Of a stretch of 64,000 nucleotides of DNA, positions 24,058 through 36,426 are shown piece after piece. The notes below the pieces were generated by a model. The model did not search any database, had not been told where the DNA came from, and saw only the letters and a list, made by a program, of their open reading frames with translations. Source of the stretch: Paramacrobiotus metropolitanus. Lineage: Eukaryota > Tardigrada > Eutardigrada > Parachela > Macrobiotidae. The position numbers were made by a program, and so were the translations under genes. The first letter of the stretch is position 1; each line of letters begins with the position of its first letter. The stretch covers positions 868,001-932,000 of the forward strand of contig NW_026570225.1 of assembly GCF_019649055.1 (NCBI RefSeq). The letters are read 5' to 3'.

Positions 24058-27000
24058 TTACAGCAACGAATCTGGCAGCAGCATAACGTGAGGTTGAATA
24101 GACGGAATATTGTCGCCATTCTCACAGATAATTCTTGCCAAGGTTGTAGTTCGTATCTCCGTCAATTGTTCTGTCAACAAAGAATACGTAATTAATGTCG
24201 AAACCCTCGATCGGTGTACATCGTATGCATGTGCTGTATGTGCAACAAGTGAACATACCTGGCGTAAACCGGGTTTCCGGAAGATCATTTTCATACCAAT
24301 AGCGATCGCCCACCCTCAGATTACGATACTGTTTTGCAATAATACAGGAAAACACCGGCCCGACTAATGCCCCTGGCTCATGAATTTCGGATAGTCCTCC
24401 AGTGAATAGATCAATATCATGGACGGTACTAAGTAAACGAATAGAATTCATGAATTAATGATAGTAGTGCTCTAGTTATGAAATTATCAATGTCCAGAAC
24501 AAACAAGCATCAATGGTTGATCATACTCATCACAGCGACTTTTGATCAGTTTTCAGTCCAAAGGAAACGAGCTTGTTCATGGTATAGCGTGTTACGGCTG
24601 AAAACGAGTGTATAACTGTACGCGGGACGATTCCCTTAAACTGAAAGTGTTCGAAATTGGATGCGGTCAGCTAAATAGTGATTTGGCAGAATGCTAAAAG
24701 CCCAACGCATATTCGACTCACTTGGTGTCAGAGCATTGCCGAATATTGAAAAAATTAAATAACCAGTTTTTAAAATGAGAACGGAAATCGCTGGAATCTT
24801 GACTGTTCTTAATTATAATTATTACAGGCGTCGTAATCGCATTTGCGAATCAAATTACTTGGGTTTGCGCTGGTCAATCGAAGCTGTAAGTTGTATATAA
24901 GAACGAAGGAAACAAAATTATTTAGAAAGCGAATCATGAACCACTATAAAACATGCGCCAAGTATATAAACTATTGAAATTAATATGTAGAGTTACAATA
25001 CCTGTAAACAGCCGACAATATTTTAATATTGCTTTCGCTGACGGAGTCTCTGAGATCGTCGAATGAAGTGGCCATCTTCAGACCGCACACACTCCGCCAG
25101 AAATTGTAGCTAGATAATCCATGATCCCGACCACGCTGAAATTGTGTACAATAATACAGTTTTTATGTCGTTTTCAGTTTTCCTTTTGTATGCTACAATC
25201 GAGATACCTGAATGGTGAGAGCCGCCAAATCCAGCTTTTGTCCAACGTTGGCTGCCGGATCATCCGCAATTCGCAGCCATCCGCTGTTCGTCAGCGCAGA
25301 GGTTACTGATTGGTCTCCCGGTCTAGCTGGTTGGTCTGCAATGCCCCGAATAGTTCCATCCAGTACGCCAGAAAAATACAGCTGTGATAGCAAAAGGTCA
25401 TTATCTGACCGTTTAAGGGCGCATATTTCGAAGCAAAAGCACATTGTGGTGCTGGCATAATACTTTGCAGCAAGATAAATGGCGTACGCAATAATGTATA
25501 ACTCTTACATCATAAGGTTGAAACCATTGGGTGTTAAACGGCTTGAAGTTAACACGCCCTCGTCTGTCGATAAACTGGGTACCATTTGCCATTAATGAAT
25601 ACCAGAACTTGGAAGCTGCAGTGGCGAATTCGTTCGTAATCCCAGGGTTCACGGCCGCGGAATAACCTAAAAATGCTCAGTTCTTGCACCATGTTTATGT
25701 AATTTATGTTTATGTATGTAAATGTTTACATAATTATGTACTCAATAACTTCGGCGTTTTAAATTTTGCTTCACCAGAACCAGTATGGACTCTATCTTTT
25801 TCGAACATTTTTTGTTAATTTTTACGCAGAGTTATCGTAAATGGTTTGCACTTTGCAGTTTGTGGGGCAGTTGCTCCAGTTTTGTTACTTGCGTCAGAGA
25901 CATAAGTAGATCACCAGCAAAAAATGCAGCTGCCGCGTCACCTCTGTGAGTAGGACTAGCTCTCATATTATTTTACCCATTTTCGGGAGGGCTGCTGACG
26001 AACGAAGATAAGCTTTGAGGGTGCTTTTAAAATGTTCACCTTGCGGATTTTATGAAAAATCATCGGTAGTGATAACTTTTCAAATCTCGAAACTGATAAA
26101 TAATTAAAATTTTATAAAAGTATTGCTGCGTTTTGGTTTCTATGGGATGCGCCAGCAAGAGTCTACAAAATAGTACAAACGGTACGAGTAGTCAGATCGA
26201 GGGAGAACCGGTTTGTCAGAAAATACTGTGCTTTCTGTATTTAACAGATTTACCACCGCGAATTCTGTGGACTGTTTATTAAGAAACTCCGGTCGTCAAA
26301 TTAGGATTTCCGATCGTTAATTTTGGTGGTTTTTAGACATAAATTTTGCTGTTTTTAAGTTTTATGCTCACTAGTAACTATTGTGATGCCTCGGTGTACA
26401 TACAATTATATTATATCTATAGAGACATTCGTTTTAAAATTTTCTTCGGAACTTCAGCGAAAAGTAAAATCTAAAACTTTGGTCTTACAGTTAATTATTA
26501 ATCTGCTGTAACAATAGACTTCAACAAGACCACTAAAGAAAAAGAAACCGCTGATCTCTACTCTGATTAATACACTAAAATAATATTGTTGTGAACTGAA
26601 TACACTAGTGCAAGGAGGGAGGAAGATGAACTACGAGTTTAGAACGTAATTTCCTTGTGACTGCACTTACTGTGGATTGCATAACTGCTTAGCGTTGAAT
26701 ATTACGCCCAAAAAAGAGCAACATCAAAATCACTTTTGCATTTGTTAATGAATTACCGGCAATCGCCGTGACATGTTGCTAACAAAGCGAAAGTGTCACC
26801 TACCGCAACTGCTGTCATTAGCACAGTCGTTAATCACATACCTCGGAAGTAGCCCTCGGCCACGAGTTCGATGCCGTTACGTGCCAATCCATTACGGCCC
26901 AGCAACAGCGGAAGAAATTCGTTAAAAGTGATGTGCTGGAGCTGAGCGATCAGAATCTTCCGAGCGCTTTGATACAGTTGTTCGTCGTCCCAGTGCGCGT

Positions 27001-29791
27001 TAACCTTCGCCAGTTTCTCAGCTAGACTGTTGTGTTCACGGGCTAGTCTGCCAAGAAACGGAAGCACTGGTTAGAAGATGCGGAAGTAGCACTTGTTCGT
27101 CGCAGCGGGCCCCCGTTTGTAGATCTACTTACAAAGTGTACAACGAGGCAATGGGCAGATTTTCGTTGACACGACGGTCACCGGCATCAAAACAGTTTGT
27201 GTCAGCATCTTTGGCTGGGCGGCAGTCGCTGCTGTTGAGGGCTTCCGATAGTAAACTCTTCCCATTCTCAAAATCAGTCATCCATAAGCGACCTTAAAAT
27301 CGCATGCAGTACACACGTTAAAACATATATGTTTATCAAGTAAAAACTATGGCACTTACAAATTACTGAATTTTTTATCTGTAACTTTACACAGTTCACA
27401 CACACAGTTTACACAGATCACAGTTTGAGATTTAACTCAATGCGAATAATTTCAGTAAGTTTTTTTAAGGTAAGCAGTTGATAATTAACGTTGCAGCTTT
27501 TATGCAAACAGCTAGTCTAGCTACGGCTTGCCTCCAGCGCCTTCTCGAAGTCGTTGGGCATCCTGAGGATTGTTGCCGTACAGAGCCGACGCATCCAGAA
27601 AGTGCGAAGCTTGATTAACTTGGTCGCGCGGGCCCATCGCGCAAAGTGTTTTGGGGGCTATAGCCGAGCGCACATAGTTTATGCAGGCATCCACACTGTC
27701 GTCATCGTACGAATCGTTAGGGTCAACTTCGATCGGCAGACATTCAGGGTGATTTTTTAGTTTGTCGCTGCAGCAGTTCAGGGATTGCAAATTGGAATCT
27801 GTACACATGTAGGCATGTTAAACAGTATTTAAGTGGTGAAACAGCAGCCAGACAAAGCAGATTCGGTCTTCTGTACAATGTTCTACGGTGAATGGTTAAT
27901 AATGATTGTACCCGCGTAAGCAGCAGTTTGTGAAAGGTCATGATCCAGAAACTGTGCAAAAGTGACCAGCATCTGCGATACATGTGGATGGTTTCCTGTG
28001 AGCGGCCAGTGCACGGACGAGCTGATGAAGCGCGGATTTGGCAGACTGCCACCCCGACTGTCCGTTCTAACCGCCCGAATGGCATCCGAGTAATTGTGTG
28101 GCAAGAAGCGAGAGTAAGGCGTATTTGTAGCGCCCCAGAAGGGATTCAGCATGTTGTTGCAGACTCCCTGTATGCTGCGGAATTCCGTCATATTGCAGGT
28201 AATCGGCACATTGTACGGACAGCGACGAGTGATGGTCGTATGGTCGGTTGGTGTTTGCGGCAAGCCGAAGATGATCTGCTCGCGCCGCAGACTTGACCTG
28301 TGCACAATACTGACATGCCGCTCTTGTCGTGTCAAAAACACGTTGCATAATGATTACATGCTACGACAGTCCATTATTATTGTCGCCTCGTCATGAAATG
28401 GAAAGTGATTTAGCACGTGGACGTTGTTCTGCAAATCATCCGCTTTTGCTCACGCTAGCTGTTGGTAATAATTATATGCATTTATTCTGCTGCGGGGTCT
28501 AAGTCACCCAGAATGATGAGATGCAAGTTACATAAAGAAAATCTAGAAAATGTGTGGCAGAATTTTTGATCGAATTCCAACACAAAGCGCATGACGCCAA
28601 TAACGTCTAACTCGATCCACGCCGCACAAAACCATGTAATTTGCTCTGGTTTAATTTACCGGTTGGAAATGAAGACCAGCATTCCTTCCAGAATGTAGGC
28701 TAGCTGGGATTCGCGTTTGGCATCAGCTGTCAGACGGGATTCGACGTTGGCCAGCTCAACAGGTGTCCGAGGAAGACTTCCTGTAATGATAAATGGAGTG
28801 ACTGTTTGATACTTTCTACCGCGGTATAACACAAACGTCGCACAAGAACCATAATATGTAAACTGAACAATAACCATGTACCGCACGTACAAAATTGTCG
28901 ACTGATCGCTACTTTATGCTACCCGTGGTGCCTTCGAATTTTTACGTTTATTTTACCGTATTAAATGTGTTTTTTGTACACTGACTGCAGGGAAACTTTA
29001 ATGTTTAAGCTTATACAGATATATTAAGTATTCAGTATCGCTGATGCAGTAGAAGTACTCGTACCTAGAGTATATATAAATATGTAAATAATTTGAAATT
29101 CAGCTCGTTGTCAGCTATTGTTACCCTATAACATACAGAAGAAGGAATAATAATATATTGTACCGAATAATTACTACCACAAGTTTCTTCTAGCCATTTA
29201 CATATTCACAATGTACTATTCCAAAGGTAAACGCGCCTAACAGCGCACTTCAAATAATTATTTTCCGAAAAAAGCTGTAATAGTATGGTTATGTGAGGAT
29301 TTGTCCTTTTGCGCTGAGCGAAGGTGTTCTTTAGAACTAAAACGTTCACGAACGTTCTTGTTCGGCACCTTTTGATCATGAATATTAACGTTAATAATTA
29401 TTCATTGGGAGAATTGTGTCTTACGTGAGCTGGTTGAGATCAGTGTTTCGACTGACTGAAAATCAATAGTCCGTCGTTGAGCGCTTTTGAAAGACAGATC
29501 AATCAGATCGGCCTCCACTTTCGGGGGTGGAATATTGGGAAAGTGCGGTCCTTTTATCGGCTGCGCGCTTTCTTTGCGATTGTTGCCTCGGCCATCGGTG
29601 GCGCTTGGTGCGACGGTGGAGGAAGGAGTGACCGAGGAGGTCGTAGTGGACACCGTAGCCGTGGCGGTGTTCAGCGTTGACGGCGGGATAGACCGACCCG
29701 TGGCACTGCTCGGTCGCTGACAAAGGCATCCATTGGGAAACGATATCAATAATATCAGAACAGCAGGAATTATTGCAGTTTTCCATGGCAT
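24058..29791 (-). CDS. Peroxidase B: heme peroxidase homologue with altered proximal heme pocket
   Basis: Eleven minus-strand exons in reading order: 29791-29425, 28780-28660, 28309-27912, 27798-27532, 27292-27133, 27047-26842, 25666-25509, 25381-25208, 25135-25002, 24428-24259, 24170-24058; 755 residues. A clear signal peptide opens it ([17 protein letters not shown]...CLCQ), then a Thr/Ser-rich stretch and propeptide-like sequence. Distal His (about 286, QFLDHDL), catalytic Arg (about 425) and Glu (about 428, AGDRRVNE) are present. At the proximal heme ligand the usual FGH reads FWY (Tyr about 529), and the supporting Asn of the ALN-Q-R motif is Thr (about 615, AALTIQ). One intron uses a GC donor. 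The protein ends early, just after [14 protein letters not shown], without the Cys-rich tail of peroxidase A; a GTAAGT overlaps the stop, so a further exon cannot be excluded. A 5' UTR exon may end at the AAAG/GTGAGT site near 29842. Confidence 0.85.
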
Positions 29792-32700
29792 ATTCCAAGA
29801 TGAACTGTAGGCATACAGTAAAGTCAAAATTCGCGCACTCACCTTTGATAATACGAACGATTAAAGTTTTTATGCCGCGCTAATAGACCTTAAAGTATGT
29901 TGTTTTATGGACACGTATAGAGCATAAACATACACAACTACTCATTTTCTTAGAGTTGAGTTAATGTGGCAACATTCCTAATGACATTACAAAGTTTGTA
30001 ATTACAGCGAAACTACGAACACGCTTAAAAGAGACAAGACACGATAGTAATTATAAAACTGGCAGTTCAATCTTAGGCCTCTTGGTGCGGCCAAAAGGGC
30101 ATCGCGTACGTACCGGTTCAGTGTTGGCACCGGCAATCGTGTAAACTTCCGGTCACAACATGGAACCATGGTAGTGGGAAAACGATTCACAGAATGCGGA
30201 GGATGTCACCATCTTCACCAGAATTTTCACTAGCTTAAATCTACAGCAAGCGGAAATGAGCCTAGTCTTAATCAGTTGCATCCAGGAGAGGATAATGAAG
30301 TTTTCGCATATATCCCAACGTTTCCCTTTCAAGCGCTCAGCGACGACACTTTGAGGCGCCAAACTATCGGTAATAAGTTGATTTGTTAATCGTTGCAGTC
30401 AACTAATATTAAGCCGGAAATACCAAAGCTTATGTTGTTGATGAATGACACGGCAACCATGACCAGCTCGTTCTGCAAAAATTAATATGCCTAGAGATTC
30501 TTGCATCCATAATGGTATGAACTATGAACACAGCTCATTAGTAAGTTCTGACCAAGAACGACCAGTACGTACTGTACAATGAAAATTAATCAAACAAGGT
30601 AGTGCCAGTACTGAAGTCCAAGTACAAGCTGGGGTACCATATCACACCGTTCGATACACGAGAATTCATAAAAATTTTGCGGTTCTGTTGTGCATTCACG
30701 TCAGCCCGCTTAATAATTATGCAATTATCCAATGAACATGTGCAGAAACACGAAAAAATACCTAATATCGCTAAAATAGTACCTGTTACAGTAGATGTAT
30801 TTACCCGTATTCTGTAAGTACGTAGTTTTCGTTTTCTGCTAAGTACATCAAATGGTTGCGAATTTATTGAATCCCAGTACGCAGTGCACAGAAGTATGCA
30901 TACATCATTAAATGTTAGTGCAGTATTGTATGAAAATAACAGAATGATAGAACGGTTCTGGGGTTGCTTCATTCTGTTCTTTTAAATCACAACTGTCTGC
31001 AATGTCCAAGTATACAAGTACTACAGTAGCCTGTATTGTACAACACGATTGTATAAGTAATTCATAACTACATACACCCAGTACTACGAGTAGCCGGTGG
31101 ATTGCAAATACATGCAACAAGTATTGACTATTTAATGTTATGTATGTAAGTACTAGTAGGTACAGCTATAGATATAAATTATACAATATTTTGTACAGCG
31201 TACAGTGTGTACGATACACGGTTGATTACTATTAAAAATTGTGCAGAACATGCTGCTCTCTCGTAAACATTGCTCAATATAATTAGCGTCGGCGACGCGA
31301 GCTACCTGTCATATACTCGAAAAGCAAGCCACCATAAACATTGCGCAGATGTTACGAGGATCGAAGCGCAAGCAATCCCACCCGAACGTCAATCACGAAA
31401 AAGTAGTCAGCTTTGTGGTCAATTTGCTTTAGTACCTTGACTAATAATGCGATGGTTGGCGTCTGCGCTAGCAACCTTTTTCAGGTACAAATCGAACAAC
31501 ACTCGCACTACTTTCGTTTTTATGAACCACTTTTACCCTTCTATTTTATTGTGTGGAGATATTTCTGTGGCACTGCAATAATATACGGCATCGTACCGAT
31601 AGTAAAGTGTATGGAATCTGACGAAACCAAATCAAGTGGTCAGTGACTGACTCTGGGAGGGCGTTGCTCAGTATTCCGAAACTAAATCAAATTTAATAAT
31701 ATTAGTTGACAAAAAAACTGCAGTACCAGATACATGAGTACCACAATGCAGTTTTCGTTTTCGAATCATTGTCATCAGTGTCTTAAGCATATAATAACAC
31801 TTTTTTCGCTTCTAGTCATAAAAAAGGGTTTAATAGAGGGCAAGGCGAAATGGTTGCTCCCAAAAACCTAAATAAGCGAAACAGCATTCACCCGAAAAAA
31901 TAAAAACTTGATAATAAATGAACAAATACAACATTAAGACTTACTAAAATAAGCTAAGCTCGCGAATGCTGTTCTGTTCATATAATACAGCAATGCCTCA
32001 TCAAATCGTGATCCTTGTGCGGCATAAGGTGCTTGATTGGATTGGTTATGTCCGATCTGGTAAAATCGCCGGGAGCATTTCTAAAAACACAACACGGCAG
32101 TGATTTCGCGAATATTTGTCAGTTTCCGTTTTCCCCAACAATAATGCAAGAAAAACAAGAAGATTTTGAGTTGACCAATACTACTCTGTATCAACGACGA
32201 AACGTGTTATTAACCGGCACGTGCATGAAAGTTCAATACATATGCGGCTTTACTTGTACACAGAAATTGGGTTAAAAGTATTTTGCGCTAAGTGACAGCA
32301 ATTTACCATTTATTTCAATGTTGAGTAGTACACCTATCTGGTATAACGTTTCTAAGAGAACTCAATTCACGGAATAAATTATCATTTTGATGCTTTGGGA
32401 GATGCCGGCTCGATTTATGGATGTCACAATGGTTATACGGCTGCCGCACAATTATTACTACAGGAATGTTGTAATAATCTGCATAAGGACTAATCAGTTC
32501 ACACGTCCATCGAGCAACATGCCATCCAGTTTTTAGCGATGCGCCCTTTTAGAGAAATTTTATCCGCAAAAAACATATTATTATATCATTTGCACTTGTT
32601 AATGTTATCCTTTCCTGTTTGCTTAGCCTTTGTTTAACCTGGCTGTATGCGAAAAAAAGGCTGACAAGACAACATCTTGGAAGCTGGTCTGCAGAAACGC

Positions 32701-33062
32701 ATATGACAGGTCGTGTATCTATATTATAATTATTATTTTTCTCATCTGACGACAAGATGTTCTCTCCTGTACTGTAAGTTATTGTACTCGTATGACGCAA
32801 TACAACGAGTTCACATCGAACATGCTCGTACTTTAATCTCTGCAACTGAGCGGATCTGTCACATTAAACCGCGTGGCTACTGGCTAGTCAACAAATACGC
32901 CGCTTACTTTTCTGCCATCTTGAATTTTGTTGTTGCTCGAAAGTTGGATGATGACGCGCATTATTAATCTGGCGGACATTCTTGTGAAATATTAAATTTT
33001 TCCACTGTATTAGTATTGTTCATAAGCGTTTGCATAAGTTAAGGAATCCGCATGGGAACAAA
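29792..33062. other. Gene-poor divergent intergenic region
   Basis: It lies between the start of peroxidase B (minus) and the start of receptor 1 (plus). No frame here resembles a known family or joins to a neighbour by good splice sites. The part from about 30550 to 31250 is rich in gtac and agtac words (for example cagtacgtactgtaca). Both upstream control regions should lie here, but I cannot point to specific sites. Confidence 0.6.
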
Positions 33063-35335
33063 ATGGTTAACGAAACAGTGAAAAACGTAACAAATTGTGG
33101 ATGGCCGGAAAGGAATTTCCAGTACATATGGGATCAACCCGGATACAAATACACTGACATCATTCTACGTCCAATTTGGCTGTTTATCTGTACGGTCGGG
33201 AATGTCACCAATATACTGCTACTGCGTCGTATTAAGACATTCCAAGCAACATTTTTGGTGTCCGTTGCATTCTTTGATCTAATTTATATGTAAGTACCGA
33301 AATAAGCGTTTCCAGTATTAAAAACACAAGCAATAAACGTTAAAGTACGTTAAACAGGTTAAACTTAACAAGCCATATGAACATATTAATTTGCTAAAAT
33401 TCTGTATGCTTGAAGTAAATACTTTACTAAACCCAAGACCTTTTTCAGGTGGTCATGGTTTGCCTTGTACATAAGGGTAAGTTGAAAACACCGCTAATTT
33501 TAGTACAGAAAAATATGCACAACACTTTGTACACCAAAGCAACAGGTACTATGTGGCGTGAATAAAAAAAGTGATCGTGGACTCAGTGGACTGTTTTATA
33601 CAGGATCGAGTAGGAGCCGCTAATATCGAAAACCCATCCATCTGGGCATTTTTGGTAACATGCGAGTTTTTTGGTGAGTAATTTTCAACAATGTTTCATT
33701 TGTAGTCTTTGACTTAATTACGTACAAAATTGTATTGTTTCGGTTTTGTAGGGAATGTTGCTACACAGTGCTCCGACTGGTACGGATCTCTCAAAACGAA
33801 ATCTTCCATGCGCCTACCTACATGCTGTTGTTTTGCAGGGTCCTTGTAGCTTTCAGCATAACACGCTTGCTTAGCATAATTGATCCATTCGGAGTGGCGA
33901 CGCGTTTTACGAAATGCCGGATGCGGATCGTGATTCTGTGTTTTATCCCTTTTGCGGCTGCCAGCAACATGTTCTCTGTAGCGGAATACGCCACTCAAGA
34001 TAACAAAGTGGCCACGGACACTTGGATAAAGAACTGGCGCCACGTGCAAGATGCCGGCAGCGTTAGTGACCTTTGTCAAAATTGCACGCCCTGTCAATGT
34101 GGAAGGGTCTCTTGACAAAATGTTACTTGTAGATAGCCGCACCGTTATCAACGTTCATCGCTATGCTCCTGATCAACGCCATTGTCATTGGAATTCTAAT
34201 TAAGCGGCGAATGTTAAAAACATCCGAAACAGGGCAGCGTGTGGGTGTTATCAACTCCCGCAAATGGGCACTAAACATACAGAACAAGAAAGGCAACGTG
34301 GCGGTGCGATCACATGGACGAGATAAGCGGACGGCCGCTGCCGTGCATTTGTTGACGGCCTCCGTCATCATGTACCTCATATCGCGAATCCCCTTCGTCA
34401 CGTGGTATGTTATTGGGCAAGCAGAGAAGAACTGCTTGGGCCACTTGACCGATGACCAAAGTGTGATATTCCTGCCGTTTTACTACCAGTTTCTCTACGC
34501 AAACTATTCCATTAATTTTCTGATATATTGCGGCGTGAGTCGGGAGTTTTTCGCGCGAGCGCTTTGGATGATCCGCCATTGTCGACGCCCGCAGACATCT
34601 CGCTTGGATAGGCACTCCGAGCACTCGAAGTCCAAGGATACGGAGATGACCACTGCACCGGTCATTAGCGCGGAGTTGGAAAGGGCACTGGAGATACAGG
34701 CGCGACGGGAATCGGAGAGGCCGATCATCTATGATGACACATTGTCCGTTTCCGATCAGAGTGATGCGGCGTCGGTTGATCATATAAAACAACCGAAAAC
34801 GCCCGTTAAACGGCGAGATAGTGCAGAGAGCAATCAAGATGCGAAAAGGAAAGTGAAGCGAGACCTCGAAAAGGGAGAAATACAGGAGCATGAGAAGGAA
34901 ACAGTTTCCGACTGGAGCGACGAAGAAAGCATTGAGCGCGACGATCAAGCGAAAAAACAATCTCAGCCACGAGAAAGTGGAACAAACAAGGAAGGTTTTG
35001 AAAAGAACAATGCAAAACCGAAAAAGGGCGATGGGGATTTGCGAAAAGGGACGAAGCAGGAATCTCTAAATCAAATCGCTTCGAACAGGAACGACGAACA
35101 ATCTGCCAATCGGTCAAAACGAAATGTTGATGAAAAGCCTCGGAAGCAAAAAGAAGACGACGATAAATCCCAACAACAATCCTCAACAGATAGAGCGGAA
35201 AATCGAAATACTAACAATGATGTCAGGGACGGACAGCGCGAAGACGGAATAGCTCCTCAGAACAGCAGTGAACCACCACGAAGCAGGGCCCAACATCCCA
35301 ATACAGTGTCCAAAGAAGATCATCGAAGACGCTAA
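33063..35335 (+). CDS. Orphan rhodopsin-family receptor 1, with long charged C-terminal tail
   Basis: Exons 33063-33289, 33449-33476, 33604-33673, 33752-33779, 33839-34061 and 34133-35335; 592 residues. The extracellular N-terminus has N-glycosylation sites (NET, NVT) and CGWPERN. Seven hydrophobic segments follow. The TM3 end reads ITRLLSIIDPF in place of the DRY motif, TM6 has SRIPF where CWxP is usual, and TM7 has NFLIYCGVSREFF (NPxxY variant). This is a class A pattern nearest, from memory, to FMRFamide/peptide receptors; the ligand is unknown. I see no Cys in the second extracellular loop. The last exon adds a cytosolic tail of about 240 residues extremely rich in Lys, Arg, Glu, Asp, Gln and Asn. 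It is first of three tandem paralogues and has one more intron than the others (between EFFG and NVA). Confidence 0.85.
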
Positions 35336-36426
35336 GGCCATGCAAAAGCGGACAGTCTACCTGTTGAATAATGAATAATTAGCAGCAGTTTGCAGATGCA
35401 CGCGTGGGGGCACGGCAGTGTGACTACTGCGGTATATAAGCCATGATGCGGATCTCCATTTTGCAACCATTCCATATTTACCGATACTGGAGGACAAAAT
35501 TTGTTTATTGTTTCCGTGGTGCAGCAGCTGCAATCTTTGTTTCTGTTTTGCATATTTCTGCCTGATAGAAAATCAATTATTGCGTAATATGTTAAATGGA
35601 TTTTGTCTGTTAATTTTAGTAACCAAAGAGCACACTTTTGGGTCCTTGCAGACTATTAATTTGTTAATATGCACTAAATAAGCTTACATAAAACCCACTT
35701 ACGACCTTTCTAGCTATTCGTAATATGACTACTGTACACGGTTGTTAGGATAATACTATTAGATTTAACTGCAGTAATTAAGCTAACAATGGGTTGTAAT
35801 GCACGTAATTGTACGCATAATCGTAAAAAATACATTAACGGGGAAATTGCCGTCGATTGTTTTGTAAAATCTTCGACTGTTGACAGAAGGGTAGCTTTCG
35901 TGCTTGGAAATAATTAACTCCTATTGGTAAACACGATTATTTGGTTGTTTCCTTCGGTCACTGCATTCCGCAAATATCATCAACCGGGGCCGCGAGATAT
36001 TTTGGTTCGCGTCATTCCGTTCTGAGCCATGTACTTGTACAATAACCAACGAAAAATTGAATCTGTAACCGAGACATGTGAACGCTAACGTATATTGGTT
36101 CATTTGTTTAAGCTTACCGGTAATTAGCTTACAAAATACTTTTCAAATCTCCAACTAAATTAATTGTAAAGACAACCAGTTCTTAAATACAGCTCAAGCC
36201 GCAACTCCGTAAAAAACGTTGGGCGAATAAGAATTCGCAGTCTTCATGTTGAATCGTTGATGGCGTCCTTAACTACGATTCTACATGCAATTGCAATTAC
36301 AAGTAACATTTAGAATATTTGACAATATGATTAGCAAGGTTAATTTATCGAACTTTTTCGCATTATTATACGGAAATATGTCGGCGTGATGACCTCTACT
36401 TCCTGCCGGAATCAAAAAAGGTCGAC
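35336..36426. other. Intergenic between receptors 1 and 2
   Basis: AT-rich; no supported gene or RNA. It must contain the 3' UTR of receptor 1 and the promoter of receptor 2 if the copies are transcribed separately. Confidence 0.5.

Noticed and set aside
25410-25445. Extension of peroxidase B exon 8 upstream (open frame to 25444)
   Set aside because: The conserved alignment begins at the CACAG acceptor at 25382; the extra frame does not match the family.
29792-29842. Upstream extension of peroxidase B to 29842
   Set aside because: The extension would start at GTG, which is itself part of a GTGAGT donor. The ATG at 29791, followed by a clear signal peptide, is the better start.
30002-30362. 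Overlapping minus-strand frames upstream of peroxidase B
   Set aside because: No hydrophobic or domain pattern consistent with a peroxidase or receptor, and no good donors; treated as noise.
32015-32275. Open frame of 86 residues in the peroxidase B/receptor 1 spacer
   Set aside because: No recognisable motif, no splice partners, and AT-rich surroundings; probably chance.
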